Shown piece after piece: positions 7,756 to 16,327 of a stretch of DNA of 64,000 nucleotides. The stretch lies in the NCBI GenBank assembly GCA_965221505.1, contig CBDCSI010000001.1, positions 434,001 through 498,000 on the forward strand, read 5' to 3'. The position numbers were made by a program, and so were the translations under genes. Under the pieces are notes generated by a model, which worked only from the letters and a program-made list of their open reading frames with translations, did no database searches and had not been told where the DNA came from. Numbering within the stretch: the first letter of the stretch is position 1; each line of letters opens with the position of its first letter. Source of the DNA: CAZPXZ01 sp965221505 (GTDB lineage Bacteria > Pseudomonadota > Alphaproteobacteria > Rhodobacterales > CAZPXZ01).

Positions 7756-9156
7756 CTACGGTTCAGGCCCGGTCCGGACTTCCCTCCATGCCTCGAACTG
7801 CGACCGCCTGACCCGGTAGCGCGCGAAATTGCCTTCGTGCAATCCCATGAGCTCGCTCTCGGCGACTTCCCTGAATTGTTCCAACTCGTCGTCCTCGATG
7901 TGCCCTCCGGCCCAGTGGGCTATGTGGGCAAAGGCCTCCCGGTTGTTCATTCGCTCGACGACGACGGTCCGGAGGACGGAGCGCAGGGCCTCCCGATGCT
8001 TCATGCGGAACGGATCCGGCTCGCCGATCGATTGCCTGACCGCCGCGTAGCGTGACGCGGATCGCTCGTACGCGTGGATGAAGACGTGCTTGAGCAGGTC
8101 GACCCGGTTCAGTTCGTAGACGCCGAGCGTCGCTTCCGTGTAGTCGGACGCATTGACGCCAACGAACGTTAGCGGCGTCAGGTTTCTCCGAATCAGGGGA
8201 ACGTTCGCTGCGAGACGCGACACTCGCTTGTTCACGTCTTCGAACGGCTGCAGATACGGAAGCTGCACCATCACGAACAGCGCCTGTTCGAACGGGTCTT
8301 CGACGGCGCTGGCCGTGGCCAGAATCTGGTCGAGGCATTCTTCGACGAGTTGCGGCACTTCGAGCGGATGAAATACGGATCCTCCGATAGCGACCGGGAT
8401 TCGTCGCAGGCGGCCCGGCGCACTGGGGTCGGCCAATAGGTTGTTCGCGAGCAGGGCATGCAGGTTGCGGATCGTGTGTCGGTCGAACGCGATTTCGTCT
8501 GCCGAGTCCACGAGGAACTCGATCGCGTCCTTATGGTTGAGGATCATCTGCGCTTCGAACCGTTCCTTGCCTTTCGCCGCTTCGCCAAACCAGATCAGGC
8601 GCCGCGTATCGAGAGGCGAATATGTGTTGCCCTCGAGTCGGCTCGAGTTCCACGACAGATCGACCAGCAGCCGGTTCAGAACTCGCCTCGCCCAGGTTCC
8701 TGCGGGTAGCTTCCCTGGAGTCGGATCGCCGGCTGCCCACAGACGTGCACGCTCCGTCTCGGACAGGTAGGCAGTATCGTTGGGTCTGTAGGCGTCCAGG
8801 AACGCCCGCCGATAACCGACGGGCGTTCGGTTATAGAGGGGTCGTCGGACCTGTTCTCGAATTGTGACGGCATCACTCGAAAGCGGGACCACGCCGGATG
8901 CCGACTCTTCCGTTTTTTCGGCAGCCTCCACCGGCTGTCCGCCCGAAGCGGGTGGAAAATACCGAGCCCAGCGCTTAATTCCCTTCCTTACGAGTCGGCC
9001 TTCGCCCACAAGGTACGTGAGGCGGTATTGCAGCGTGCGGCGCGCAGTCTCCTCGTCCAGTTCACTATGGATGTCCCGAATCGCGATGCCCGCCGGGTGG
9101 GCAGATACCACCGCTTCCAAGACGTTTAATTCGTGCTCTGGAATGCGCTTTGCCAT
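7756..9156 (-). CDS. Fic-domain protein with N-terminal winged helix, degenerate Fic motif
   Basis: This 466-residue protein starts at ATG 9156-9154. Residues 1-65 look like a winged helix-turn-helix (EHELNVLEAVVSAHPAGIAI, then strand-turn RLVRKGIKRW). The Fic fold follows: an inhibitory-type motif SSRLEGN (171-177; pattern S/T-xxx-E-G/N with E175), then the Fic core QPFEDVNKRVSRL (303-315). In active Fic AMP-transferases this core reads HPFx(D/E)GN(G/K)R. Here the catalytic His is Gln303 and the Gly is Val308, while N309, K310 and R311 are kept. AMP transfer by the usual mechanism is unlikely; it could be a regulator or a divergent enzyme. A periodic motif array lies just upstream at 9183-9378. 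Confidence 0.85.
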   Translation of the reverse strand: MAKRIPEHELNVLEAVVSAHPAGIAIRDIHSELDEETARRTLQYRLTYLVGEGRLVRKGIKRWARYFPPASGGQPVEAAEKTEESASGVVPLSSDAVTIREQVRRPLYNRTPVGYRRAFLDAYRPNDTAYLSETERARLWAAGDPTPGKLPAGTWARRVLNRLLVDLSWNSSRLEGNTYSPLDTRRLIWFGEAAKGKERFEAQMILNHKDAIEFLVDSADEIAFDRHTIRNLHALLANNLLADPSAPGRLRRIPVAIGGSVFHPLEVPQLVEECLDQILATASAVEDPFEQALFVMVQLPYLQPFEDVNKRVSRLAANVPLIRRNLTPLTFVGVNASDYTEATLGVYELNRVDLLKHVFIHAYERSASRYAAVRQSIGEPDPFRMKHREALRSVLRTVVVERMNNREAFAHIAHWAGGHIEDDELEQFREVAESELMGLHEGNFARYRVRRSQFEAWREVRTGPEP

Positions 9157-9182
9157 AGTGCGCCTTTCTAACGTGGATGGAT

Positions 9183-9378
9183 ATGCGCAACAATCGCATT
9201 CGTATTCGCTATTGTCAATCTCATGCGCAATATATTGGTGCGCATAGGTGTCCAAGATTGCGTATATGGGTTCGTTGTTGCGCGCAGGGGCCTGTGGCTG
9301 CGCATAGACGCGTTGAGTCGCGCATAGGTGCCCGTGATTGCGCTTAGAAGCTCCTGATTGCGCAAGCGCACTCCGGGC
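9183..9378. repeat. Periodic 20-bp motif array upstream of the Fic gene
   Basis: Seven units begin at exact 20-bp intervals at 9239, 9259, 9279, 9299, 9319, 9339 and 9359, each opening with TGCGC or a one-base variant. The fuller consensus is TTGCGCATAGg. Two inverted copies (ATGCGCAA, the complement of TTGCGCAT) lie 40 bp apart at 9183-9190 and 9223-9230. The rest of each unit varies, so this is a motif array and not a clean tandem duplication. Twenty base pairs is close to two helical turns, so bound proteins would sit on nearly one face. It lies 27-222 bp upstream of the Fic start codon. Confidence 0.8.
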
Positions 9379-9729
9379 GCATCTGGGCGGAGCGTCGCGA
9401 TGTCGGAAGGCACGCGACCGGCAGCAGACTCGCTCCATGCCGCGTCCTCGCCTCAAGCGGCGGTCGCGGGTCGAGAATGCGCTCGTCGGCAGGGTTGTTG
9501 ATCTTCGTTGCAGGAACCTGCGCCAACCTGCTGCGGCCTCGGCGATTCGTCGTCTCGTGACCGGCGACAGGCGGTCGTGCCTGGCGCTGGCGGTCCGCAG
9601 CCGCCCGAGATGCGCGGAGGCGTTGACGCACTCTCGCGCTCATGTCAAACCCAAGACTCTGGAATGCGAGGCAGCGGTCGAATCCGGTATGATCGAATCC
9701 ATGGAGGATCAGCCAGACGGGAGCGCACC
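9379..9729. other. Intergenic, nothing recognised
   Basis: About 350 bp between the motif array and the RraA-like gene. Open frames on both strands lack conserved motifs. Promoters for the Fic gene (leftward) and the RraA-like gene (rightward) must lie in or near here, but I cannot place boxes confidently. Confidence 0.4.
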
Positions 9730-10395
9730 GTGCCGTACGACGTTCGAGACATGCCGGAGCAGCTTCCGGCCGCAGTGCGGGAGAAGTGTGCCCGTGCGGA
9801 GACCGCAACCATCGGGCACCGACGCTTCATGGGCTTCGCGTCGCCGGAAATCCGCCCGATGCTCCCCGACCGGCGCATTGCCGGGACGGCGGTAACGCTT
9901 GCGATACCGGGCACGGACTCGACCCTTCTCCACCACGTCGTGCAATTCCTGCGCCCGGGCGACGTATTGGTGATCGACCGGCTCGGCGACCGACGTTATG
10001 CCTGTCTCGGCGGCGGCGTGGCCTGCGCGATCAAGGCGACCGGCTGCGCGGGCGTGATCCTCGACGGCGTCTGCACGGATCTTCCTGAGATCTTTCAGTA
10101 CGACTTGCCGGTCTGGTGTCTGGGAGCGTCGCCCGTCACCACGCGGTTGCAGAACCTCTGGGGCGCCTTCAACGTGCCGGTGTCCTGCGGCGGCGCGGCG
10201 GTCCTGCCGGGCTATGCGGTGCTGGCCGATTGCAGCGGGGCTTTGTTCGTGCCTCCCGGGGAGGCCGAGGCGGAAGCCGACTGGGCGCTTTCCAGACAGG
10301 AGGTCGAGCCGGAGATTCACCGGAAAATTCTGCAGGGCGAAAGGCTGGGCGACCTCTCGGGGGCGAGTGCGACTGTCTCGGACGCGGACTCCTAA
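9730..10395 (+). CDS. RraA/HMG-aldolase-fold protein
   Basis: A 221-residue protein in the RraA-like family, which includes the RNase E inhibitor RraA and class II HMG/CHA aldolases. Recognisable parts are RRIAGTAVTL, PGDVLVIDRLGDRRYACLGG and GCAGVILDGVCTDLPEI. The family's metal- and carboxylate-binding signature is normally G-x-x-R-D; here the Arg position is Thr (GVCTD) while the Asp remains. I chose GTG 9730 because GGGAG lies upstream and the protein then aligns from its first helix; ATG 9751 is the alternative. Its stop overlaps the stop of the convergent TRAP gene by two bases. A role in breaking down what the TRAP system imports is possible but unproven. Confidence 0.75.
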   Translation: MPYDVRDMPEQLPAAVREKCARAETATIGHRRFMGFASPEIRPMLPDRRIAGTAVTLAIPGTDSTLLHHVVQFLRPGDVLVIDRLGDRRYACLGGGVACAIKATGCAGVILDGVCTDLPEIFQYDLPVWCLGASPVTTRLQNLWGAFNVPVSCGGAAVLPGYAVLADCSGALFVPPGEAEAEADWALSRQEVEPEIHRKILQGERLGDLSGASATVSDADS

Positions 10396-11675
10396 TCCGG
10401 ACCGAGAATCAGGTCCGGCAGCCAGACCGTCAGTCCGGGAATATAGGTGAGCAGAATCCAGACGGCGATCAGCGGAATGAGGAACGGAATGACCGCCATG
10501 GTCACGCGCTCGAAGGGCACTTTCCCGACTTCCACCATGATGTAGAGGCCGATCCCCATGGGCGGCGTGGCGATTCCGATCAACAGGCCGAGCTGCAGGA
10601 TGATGCCGAAATGGACCCGGTCGATGCCGTAGGCGTCCGTGACCGGCAGCAGCATGGGGACCAGCATCAGCTTGGCCGGGACCCCTTCCACCACGCAGCC
10701 GATCAACAGGATGAAGATCAGGAGCAGCCCCAGGAATACGTGCTTACTGTCGGTGAACGCGAAGAGCCAGTCGCCCAGATGCTGGGGCACCTGTTCGATC
10801 GCGAGTAGCCATCCCATGGCGATCGAGAATCCGATGATGATCATGATGACGGTGGTCATCATCATGGTGTCTGTCAGCGCGGACCAGAGCCGCTCCCAGG
10901 TCAGCGTTCGATACCAGAGCCCGAGCGCCATGGAATAGAGGCAGGCGAGCACCCCGGCTTCGGTCGCCGTGACGAACCCGAACAGGATGGATCCGAGGAT
11001 GATGGCGGGGGCGACGAGCGCGAGGACCCCGTCGGCCGCATGGGAAGCGACCTCCGACCTCGACGCCTTCGGCTCGACCGGAAAGTTCTCGCGAACGGCC
11101 AGCAGCCGGTTGAACATCATCAGCGCGATGCCGACCAGAATGCCCGGCACCATGCCGGCGAGAAACATGCGGGCCACCGATTGCTGGGCCAGAAACGCGT
11201 AAATCACCAGCCCGATCGAGGGCGGGATCAGCGGCCCGACGACCGCCGAGCAGACGGTGACGGCAGCCGCGAATTCCGGCCGGTAGCCGCGCTCCCGCAT
11301 GGCCTTGATCTCGATGGTGCCGAGTCCGGCGGCGTCCGCGACCGCGGCGCCGGAGACCCCGGCGTAGATCATCGACGAGAGCACGTTCACCTGCGCCAGC
11401 CCGGCGCGGAAGTGGCCGACCAGCGAGGAGGCGAAGCGGAAGATCCGGTCCGTCATTCCGACCACGTTCATCAGGTTGCCGGCCATGATGAAGAACGGAA
11501 CCGCTGCCAGCGACGGCTTGTTCACTCCTTCGAGAATCTGCTGGGGGATGATGTACAGCGCGTTGGAGAAATCGCTGACCGCGAAGGCGCAGAGGACCGC
11601 CGCGCCGATGGCCATCGAGATCGGAACCCGCAGCAGGATCAGCGCGATGAAACCGACGAACAGGACGAGGGCCAT
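10392..11675 (-). CDS. dctM: TRAP transporter large membrane subunit
   Basis: A 427-residue, very hydrophobic protein with about twelve membrane segments. It has DctM-typical sequences: PFFIMAGNLMNVVGMTDRI near 60, SSMIYAGVSGAAVADAAGLG near 100, VVGPLIPPSIGLVIYA near 145 and ATPPMGIGLYI near 370. It is the ion-coupled transport subunit of a tripartite ATP-independent periplasmic importer. It starts 12 bp after the small subunit gene ends. Family substrates include C4-dicarboxylates, keto acids and sugar acids; none can be chosen from sequence. Confidence 0.92.
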   Translation of the reverse strand: MALVLFVGFIALILLRVPISMAIGAAVLCAFAVSDFSNALYIIPQQILEGVNKPSLAAVPFFIMAGNLMNVVGMTDRIFRFASSLVGHFRAGLAQVNVLSSMIYAGVSGAAVADAAGLGTIEIKAMRERGYRPEFAAAVTVCSAVVGPLIPPSIGLVIYAFLAQQSVARMFLAGMVPGILVGIALMMFNRLLAVRENFPVEPKASRSEVASHAADGVLALVAPAIILGSILFGFVTATEAGVLACLYSMALGLWYRTLTWERLWSALTDTMMMTTVIMIIIGFSIAMGWLLAIEQVPQHLGDWLFAFTDSKHVFLGLLLIFILLIGCVVEGVPAKLMLVPMLLPVTDAYGIDRVHFGIILQLGLLIGIATPPMGIGLYIMVEVGKVPFERVTMAVIPFLIPLIAVWILLTYIPGLTVWLPDLILGPD

Positions 11676-11687
11676 GGGGGAAGGATC

Positions 11688-12260
11688 CTATTCCGGCGGC
11701 GGGTGGCCCGACGTGATGCCGGGTTCGGGCTTGCCGTGAAGCGCAAGGACGGTGTCGACCAGCGTGTCGAGAAAGATGAGCGTGCAGGAAACGGCGAGCG
11801 GAATGGACAGCGTGTAACGCTCCAGTTCGCCCCAGGGAGTGATGACGCCGTCGATCACTCCGACCTGGCTCTCGAGAATGGTCGGCATCTGCAGCAGGAT
11901 GACGCCGGTGACGGTCAGGATCAGCAGGTTGACGAAGTAGCGGCTGCCGACCATGGCGCCGCCGCCGATCTTGCGCATCACGAAATCTACGGCGATGTCC
12001 TTGCGGCGCCGGTACACGACGAAAAACCCGAAGAAGGACATCCAGACGAAGCACTGCATCGTCCAGGGCCAGATCCAGTAGAAGGAGGTATTGAAGACTC
12101 GCAGGATGATGGTGGCGGCCGTGCCGATCAGCATGACGCCCAGACAGCCGTTGGCGATGGCGTGGAACACCACCGCCAGCCGGTCCAGACCGGTATCGAT
12201 TTCCCGGACCGCCCGAAGGAGCGGTCCGGGGGGAGACTGGTCCCGAGCGACCGGATCCAT
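11688..12260 (-). CDS. dctQ: TRAP transporter small membrane subunit
   Basis: A 190-residue protein with four membrane segments, the size and pattern of DctQ. The region WIWPWTMQCFVWMSFFGFFV followed by RRRKDIAVDF is the usual second-helix and loop signature. It associates with DctM and helps dock the binding protein. Its ATG overlaps the TGA of dctP by one base (TGATG around 12258-12262), so the three genes form one operon read leftward. Confidence 0.9.
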   Translation of the reverse strand: MDPVARDQSPPGPLLRAVREIDTGLDRLAVVFHAIANGCLGVMLIGTAATIILRVFNTSFYWIWPWTMQCFVWMSFFGFFVVYRRRKDIAVDFVMRKIGGGAMVGSRYFVNLLILTVTGVILLQMPTILESQVGVIDGVITPWGELERYTLSIPLAVSCTLIFLDTLVDTVLALHGKPEPGITSGHPPPE

Positions 12261-13261
12261 CAGGGGGCCCGGGTCGCCTCCACCAGCGCGAGGAAGCCCT
12301 CCGGAAGCTCGCCGGCCGCTTCCTTGTCTGCGTAGAACTGCTTCATCGCCTCCACGAAGGGAGCGCGGTCGATGTCGTGGAAGGTTACGCCGTCGGCCTT
12401 CATCCTCTCGATCGACTCGTCCGCCGAACGGCCCATCACCTCGAAGCTGAACGTGCCGGCGTCCGCGTAGGCGCGGTCCACGGCGCTCCGAAGCTCGTCC
12501 GAAAGACCGTCGTAGGACGGCTGATGGACCATGAACCCGATCGACTGGTAATACTCGTCATGCCGGATGACGTGCGGCGCCACCTCGTGAAACCGCATCG
12601 ACTCCACCAGGGCGATGGGGCTGTTTACCGCCTCGACGATGCCCTTGTCGATCGACTGGTAGACGTCGGTCCAGGGAAGCGTCTTCACGTCCGCGCCCAG
12701 AAGCGTCCAGGTCGCGACGGCGTCCTTGTTGGGGTGCATGCGCAGCTTCAGCCCGCCCACGTCGTCGAACTCGCGAACGTCCCGCTGCGCGACCATGACG
12801 CGATAGGGACCCCGCAGAATTGCGGTCGGATCGCCCAGCACGCCGACGCCGGCTTCCTCCGCCGCGCGCGCATACCATTCGGACACCATGTCGCTGTTCA
12901 TGAACCGGACCCAGTGGTCGCGGTCGTCGAACAGGAACGCGGCGCTGGTCCAGGTGATCTCGTCCACCCACTTCTTCATGTAGGTCGAACCTTCGGCGTA
13001 GAGGTGGACGGTGCCGAGCTTCAACTGCTCCATGGTGGCTTCCGTCTTGCCGAGCTGTTCGTTGGGGTAGACGGTGATCGTGAGTTCGCCGTTCGAGTAT
13101 TCCTCGACCAGGTCGGCGAATTTCTGGAACACCACGCCTTCGGGGCTGTCCGGCGGCATCTTGTGCGCCATGCGCCAGGTGTCGGCCGCGAGCGCTCCGG
13201 ACGCGAGGGCGACGGCGGCGGCGCCGGCGGTTGCGAGGGGAATGAGGCGTCGTAGGGTCAT
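12260..13261 (-). CDS. dctP: TRAP transporter periplasmic solute-binding protein
   Basis: A 333-residue protein. The start is fixed by a near-perfect ribosome site (AGGAGG just upstream of ATG 13261-13259). A Sec signal peptide (RLIPLATAGAAAVALASGALA) is followed by mature DctP-fold sequence: DTWRMAHKMPPDSP, FADLVEEYSNGELTITVYPN and EQLGKTEATMEQLKLG. GLKLRMHPNKDAVATW near 170-185 contains the conserved Arg that binds the substrate carboxylate in DctP proteins, which fits an organic-acid ligand. First gene of the dctPQM operon. Confidence 0.92.
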   Translation of the reverse strand: MTLRRLIPLATAGAAAVALASGALAADTWRMAHKMPPDSPEGVVFQKFADLVEEYSNGELTITVYPNEQLGKTEATMEQLKLGTVHLYAEGSTYMKKWVDEITWTSAAFLFDDRDHWVRFMNSDMVSEWYARAAEEAGVGVLGDPTAILRGPYRVMVAQRDVREFDDVGGLKLRMHPNKDAVATWTLLGADVKTLPWTDVYQSIDKGIVEAVNSPIALVESMRFHEVAPHVIRHDEYYQSIGFMVHQPSYDGLSDELRSAVDRAYADAGTFSFEVMGRSADESIERMKADGVTFHDIDRAPFVEAMKQFYADKEAAGELPEGFLALVEATRAP

Positions 13262-13352
13262 GCAGGTTTCCTCCTGTTTCAGGGTTGGCACCCCGGTCGC
13301 AGGATCGGACCCTGCGGCTGCGGACGACACGGACCCGCGCCTGCTATCGGCG

Positions 13353-13372
13353 CCGGGCGTCTTCGCGCCCGG
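13353..13372. terminator. GC hairpin in the dctP upstream region
   Basis: CCGGGCG (13353-13359) pairs with CGCCCGG (13366-13372) around the loop TCTTCG. There is no T-tract on either side. It may act as a weak bidirectional terminator between the leftward-transcribed Smr gene and dctP. Confidence 0.35.
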
Positions 13373-13540
13373 GGTGCGGTCGACCGCGAAGCGGAACCGG
13401 TATGCGGATGCCGGCTGCCTGCAAACTGCGGGCGCCCCGGCACAATGCGCCGGGTACCGTACTCTCGCAATCCTTCATGTTCAACCGCGGGACGCAGGAG
13501 CTCTCGCCGCTCCCGGCCGCGGTTCGCGCCGGCGAGCCCG

Positions 13541-14242
13541 CTACCGCCGCCGCTTCAGGTAGACGTAGAACGCACCGCGGCCGCCGTGGCGGTCATGGGC
13601 CTGCGTGCTGTACGCGACGATACTCGTCAGCCGGTCGCTCTGAAGCCATTGCGGGAAATCGCGCCGGAGCACCCCGGCTTCCGGGTCGGTCCGCTCCGTC
13701 GTCGGGTATGCGCTGCGCGATGCCCTCACGAGCTTTGCGCTGCCGTAGCCGGTAACCACGAGCACCAGGCGACGTTCCGCGTCATGGCTGCGTTCCAGAA
13801 ACCTCGCCACCGCGAGCTTGGCGTGGTTGTATCGCATCCCGTGCAGATCGAGGCGGTCGGCCGGCTCCAGCTTGCCGCGCCGCAGTCTGTCCAGCGTTTT
13901 GCGGTCCAGTCCATGGCTCTCCGAGGAGGAAGACGCGGGGCGCCGACGGGACCGCACGGGCGGAGTCCGTTCGCGTCCGTCGTCCGGGCCCGGAGCGGCA
14001 CCCGGCGGAACCGAGCGGTCGGCCGGTTCCAGTTTACGCGTCGAATCGCCGTCCTGGACGAATTCCAGCCAGGCCTCGTCTTGGCAGACGTCTTCTCGCC
14101 GTCGCGCCGGTCCGCTTCCGTCGGCGCTCTTGGGCGCAGCGGGAACGCCGACAGGTCCGCATCCGCTAGCGGGTCTCAGTCTCCGGGTTTCCCGCTCCCA
14201 GGCTTCGAGGTCCTGCCGCCCCAGTCGCTCAACCGGCTTCAT
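13541..14242 (-). CDS. Smr-domain protein
   Basis: A 233-residue protein. The first 140 residues are basic and probably disordered. The rest is an Smr domain: RLDLHGMRYNHAKLAVARFL near 145-165, RLVLVVTGYGSAK near 175-187, GVLRRDFPQWL, and a C-terminal RHGGRGAFYVYLKR. LDLHG and TGxG are the diagnostic motifs. Stand-alone Smr proteins of this SmrA/YdaL type are nucleases or nucleic-acid-binding proteins. It starts 16 bp after the Tim44-domain gene ends, so the two are likely co-transcribed. Confidence 0.85.
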   Translation of the reverse strand: MKPVERLGRQDLEAWERETRRLRPASGCGPVGVPAAPKSADGSGPARRREDVCQDEAWLEFVQDGDSTRKLEPADRSVPPGAAPGPDDGRERTPPVRSRRRPASSSSESHGLDRKTLDRLRRGKLEPADRLDLHGMRYNHAKLAVARFLERSHDAERRLVLVVTGYGSAKLVRASRSAYPTTERTDPEAGVLRRDFPQWLQSDRLTSIVAYSTQAHDRHGGRGAFYVYLKRRR

Positions 14243-14258
14243 GGCGCACGGCGAAGAC

Positions 14259-14972
14259 TCAGGTCTCGACCAGAGTCCAGTTCGGATTCGGGGAACCGAA
14301 CGCGCGCTCGAACGTCCAGTGCTCGACCCGCCGGGAAATGGACTTCGGGTCGCCTTCGACGACGACATGGTTCGAATCCCGAACCGCGGTGATCAGGTCC
14401 GCGACGAATCGCACGGAAACCTCGGCCCGCATCGACTCCTCGTCGAACGAGATGCGTTCCACCGCCGCCTCGCGAATGCCGATAAAGCGGGCTTCGACCG
14501 CGAGTTCCCGCTCCTTGCGATCCTCGATGATCCGGAAGAAGTCGTCGAAGACCTCCTCCGAGAGCAACGGCTTCAAGGCGTTCGTGTCTCCGTCCGCGAA
14601 GGCGAGGAAGATGATCTCGTACGCCTGTTTCGCTCCCGCGAGGAAGTCGTCCAGGTTGAAGCCGGGTTCGGCGTTCTTCATCGCCACGAGGGGGCCGCGT
14701 TTGGGGTCGTCGCTGGCGAGACGCGCAAGATCGGGGGCGTCTTCGGACTCCTCTTCCGCGGGACCGTACGGTCTCGGTTGGGGGTCGGGATGGAGCGGCA
14801 CGACCGTGCGGTCCTCCGAACGTTCCGGGTCGGGCCGGACGTTCCGGGGCTGCATTCCCTTGGACGGGTCTTCGAATCCGCTTCGCGTTCCGAGCACGCC
14901 CCACAAGCGGTAGGCCAGAAACGCCGTTACCGCAGCAAAAATCAGGATTTCGAGGATTGGCGCTGACATCAT
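14259..14972 (-). CDS. Tim44-domain inner-membrane adaptor protein
   Basis: A 237-residue protein with one N-terminal membrane anchor (ILEILIFAAVTAFLAYRLW), an acidic proline-rich linker, and a Tim44-like domain from about 95 (NLDDFLAGAKQAYEIIFLAF...). This domain resembles that of the mitochondrial import protein Tim44, and proteins of this layout are widespread in Alphaproteobacteria. A role in organising membrane complexes is inferred for the family. Two adjacent ATGs (14972 and 14969) are candidate starts. It is one of the better taxonomic markers here. Confidence 0.82.
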   Translation of the reverse strand: MMSAPILEILIFAAVTAFLAYRLWGVLGTRSGFEDPSKGMQPRNVRPDPERSEDRTVVPLHPDPQPRPYGPAEEESEDAPDLARLASDDPKRGPLVAMKNAEPGFNLDDFLAGAKQAYEIIFLAFADGDTNALKPLLSEEVFDDFFRIIEDRKERELAVEARFIGIREAAVERISFDEESMRAEVSVRFVADLITAVRDSNHVVVEGDPKSISRRVEHWTFERAFGSPNPNWTLVET

Positions 14973-15125
14973 GCCACATCGTTGCAAACGCTACCCGACA
15001 CGGGAGCCGTGCCTGTTCCGCATGGCTCGCGTTCCCGCTGCGGGTTCTCGACGAACCGGCACGGGCGTCGGGCTCGGAGAACCAATGTAAGGCAGTCCGA
15101 TGCCGGTGTCTATAGCGACGCGGCC

Positions 15126-15548
15126 CTACTCGACCGGGGATGCCTCCCGGACGGCTTCGACTTCCACGCCGCCGGCGTCCGCATCGGGAATCGCGTTCGG
15201 CTTGCGAACGCGAAGGCGCACGCCGAGGACGCGTCTGTCCTCGAGACAGGCCTCGACCAGCGCGTCCGCGAGATCCTCCGCAAGCCCCCAGACCCGGGAA
15301 TCGGTCGTTCCGCGAAAGCGGACGGCGAGCGTGTCGTAACACACCGCATCGCGGTGTTCGGCCTCCGGCGCCCACGACGCGGCGAGCGCGCCGGGGCCGG
15401 AGGGGGCCTCCTTCCTCACCTCGAGCCTGGCGTCGACCACAATCGGCTGCGGAACGTCCGCTTCGCCCTCGCGGATGCCGATTCGCGCCTTCAACCGCAA
15501 TCCGCAGAGAATCACGAAGCGGCGAGTCCGAACCCCGTGCGGGTTCAT
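15126..15548 (-). CDS. folB: Dihydroneopterin aldolase-like protein
   Basis: A 140-residue protein fitting FolB in size and pattern: VILCGLRLKARIGIREGEAD at the N-terminus, QPIVVDARLEVR, YDTLAVRFRG and a C-terminal VRLRVRKPNAIPDADAGGVEVE. FolB converts dihydroneopterin in tetrahydrofolate synthesis. Its ATG overlaps the stop of the upstream SDR gene (ATGA at 15545-15548). Pairing with a pteridine-reductase-like enzyme strengthens a pterin or folate role. It is more divergent than textbook FolB, so it could instead be an epimerase-type paralogue. Confidence 0.75.
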   Translation of the reverse strand: MNPHGVRTRRFVILCGLRLKARIGIREGEADVPQPIVVDARLEVRKEAPSGPGALAASWAPEAEHRDAVCYDTLAVRFRGTTDSRVWGLAEDLADALVEACLEDRRVLGVRLRVRKPNAIPDADAGGVEVEAVREASPVE

Positions 15549-16327
15549 GCGGCGGGCGCTCCCAGCGCAAGGCGTCGACCCCCGTCGAGGGGTACGGTCG
15601 CGCCGGTCATCGACGGGCAGGCGAGGATATGGAGGAGCGTCAGGACGATCTCGTTCAGGCTGGCATGACGCCGGAGCGGCGCTTGGAGACGGGAGCGCTC
15701 GAAATGGGCCGCGCTCTCGTTGTCGCTCGGAAGCACCGGTCCGGGCGCGATGGCGTTGACGCGAATCCCCGGAGCGAGCGCGAGCGCGGCGTCCTCCGTG
15801 AGCGCGGCGAGCCCGGCCTTCGCGAGCCGGTAGCTGGCGAAATCGCGACCGGGACGCGACAGGTCCGAATCCAGCAGGTTGATCACGTTGCAATCCTCTT
15901 CTCGCGGGGCCTGCTTGGCGAATGCCCTGGTCAGAGCGAACGGGGCGAGGAGCCCGACCGCCAGGTTGCCTTCCGCCTCGTTCTCCCGTTCCCCGACGTA
16001 GTCGTCTCGCCGGAAACGCGACGCGTTGTTTACCAGAAGCGTAAGCGGGCCGCCGAGGAGCCGGGCGCCGAGCTCGACCGGAAAGTCCCGCTCGGCCTTG
16101 ACGCCGAGGTCGGCGCGCAGCGACGCGGTAAACGGCGCGCCGGCCGTCCGGCATTCGCGCAGGGTCTCGAGGGCGTCCGATTCCGCCGTATGCCAGTGAA
16201 GCGCGATCGCGTAGCCCTGCCGGGCGAGTTCGATCGCCAGGGCCCGGCCGATTCGTCTTCCGCCTCCCGTGATCAGCGCCCGCCTGGCGGAGACCGGGGA
16301 CGGCGCGGCGTCACCCGGCGCGGTCAC
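15545..16327 (-). CDS. SDR oxidoreductase, pteridine-reductase/FolM-like
   Basis: A 260-residue short-chain dehydrogenase. The cofactor motif is TGGGRRIGRAL near 20-30, with Arg after the Gly cluster typical of NADPH-dependent pteridine reductases. It also has LVNNASRFRRDD near 98, the catalytic YxxxK in SYRLAKAGL, and NAIAPGPVLP late. It lies directly before folB with a 4-bp overlap, which supports reduction of dihydropterins (FolM/PTR1-like). An ordinary SDR with another substrate is the alternative. Confidence 0.78.
   Translation of the reverse strand: MTAPGDAAPSPVSARRALITGGGRRIGRALAIELARQGYAIALHWHTAESDALETLRECRTAGAPFTASLRADLGVKAERDFPVELGARLLGGPLTLLVNNASRFRRDDYVGERENEAEGNLAVGLLAPFALTRAFAKQAPREEDCNVINLLDSDLSRPGRDFASYRLAKAGLAALTEDAALALAPGIRVNAIAPGPVLPSDNESAAHFERSRLQAPLRRHASLNEIVLTLLHILACPSMTGATVPLDGGRRLALGAPAA

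Noticed and set aside
9183..9378. CRISPR-like array
   Set aside because: Units are only 20 bp with about 10 conserved bases, there is no repeat-spacer alternation and no cas gene is nearby.
11040..12335. A 431-codon plus-strand frame across the TRAP genes
   Set aside because: Antisense to dctM and dctQ; product is hydrophilic repeats of Asp, His and Arg without a fold.
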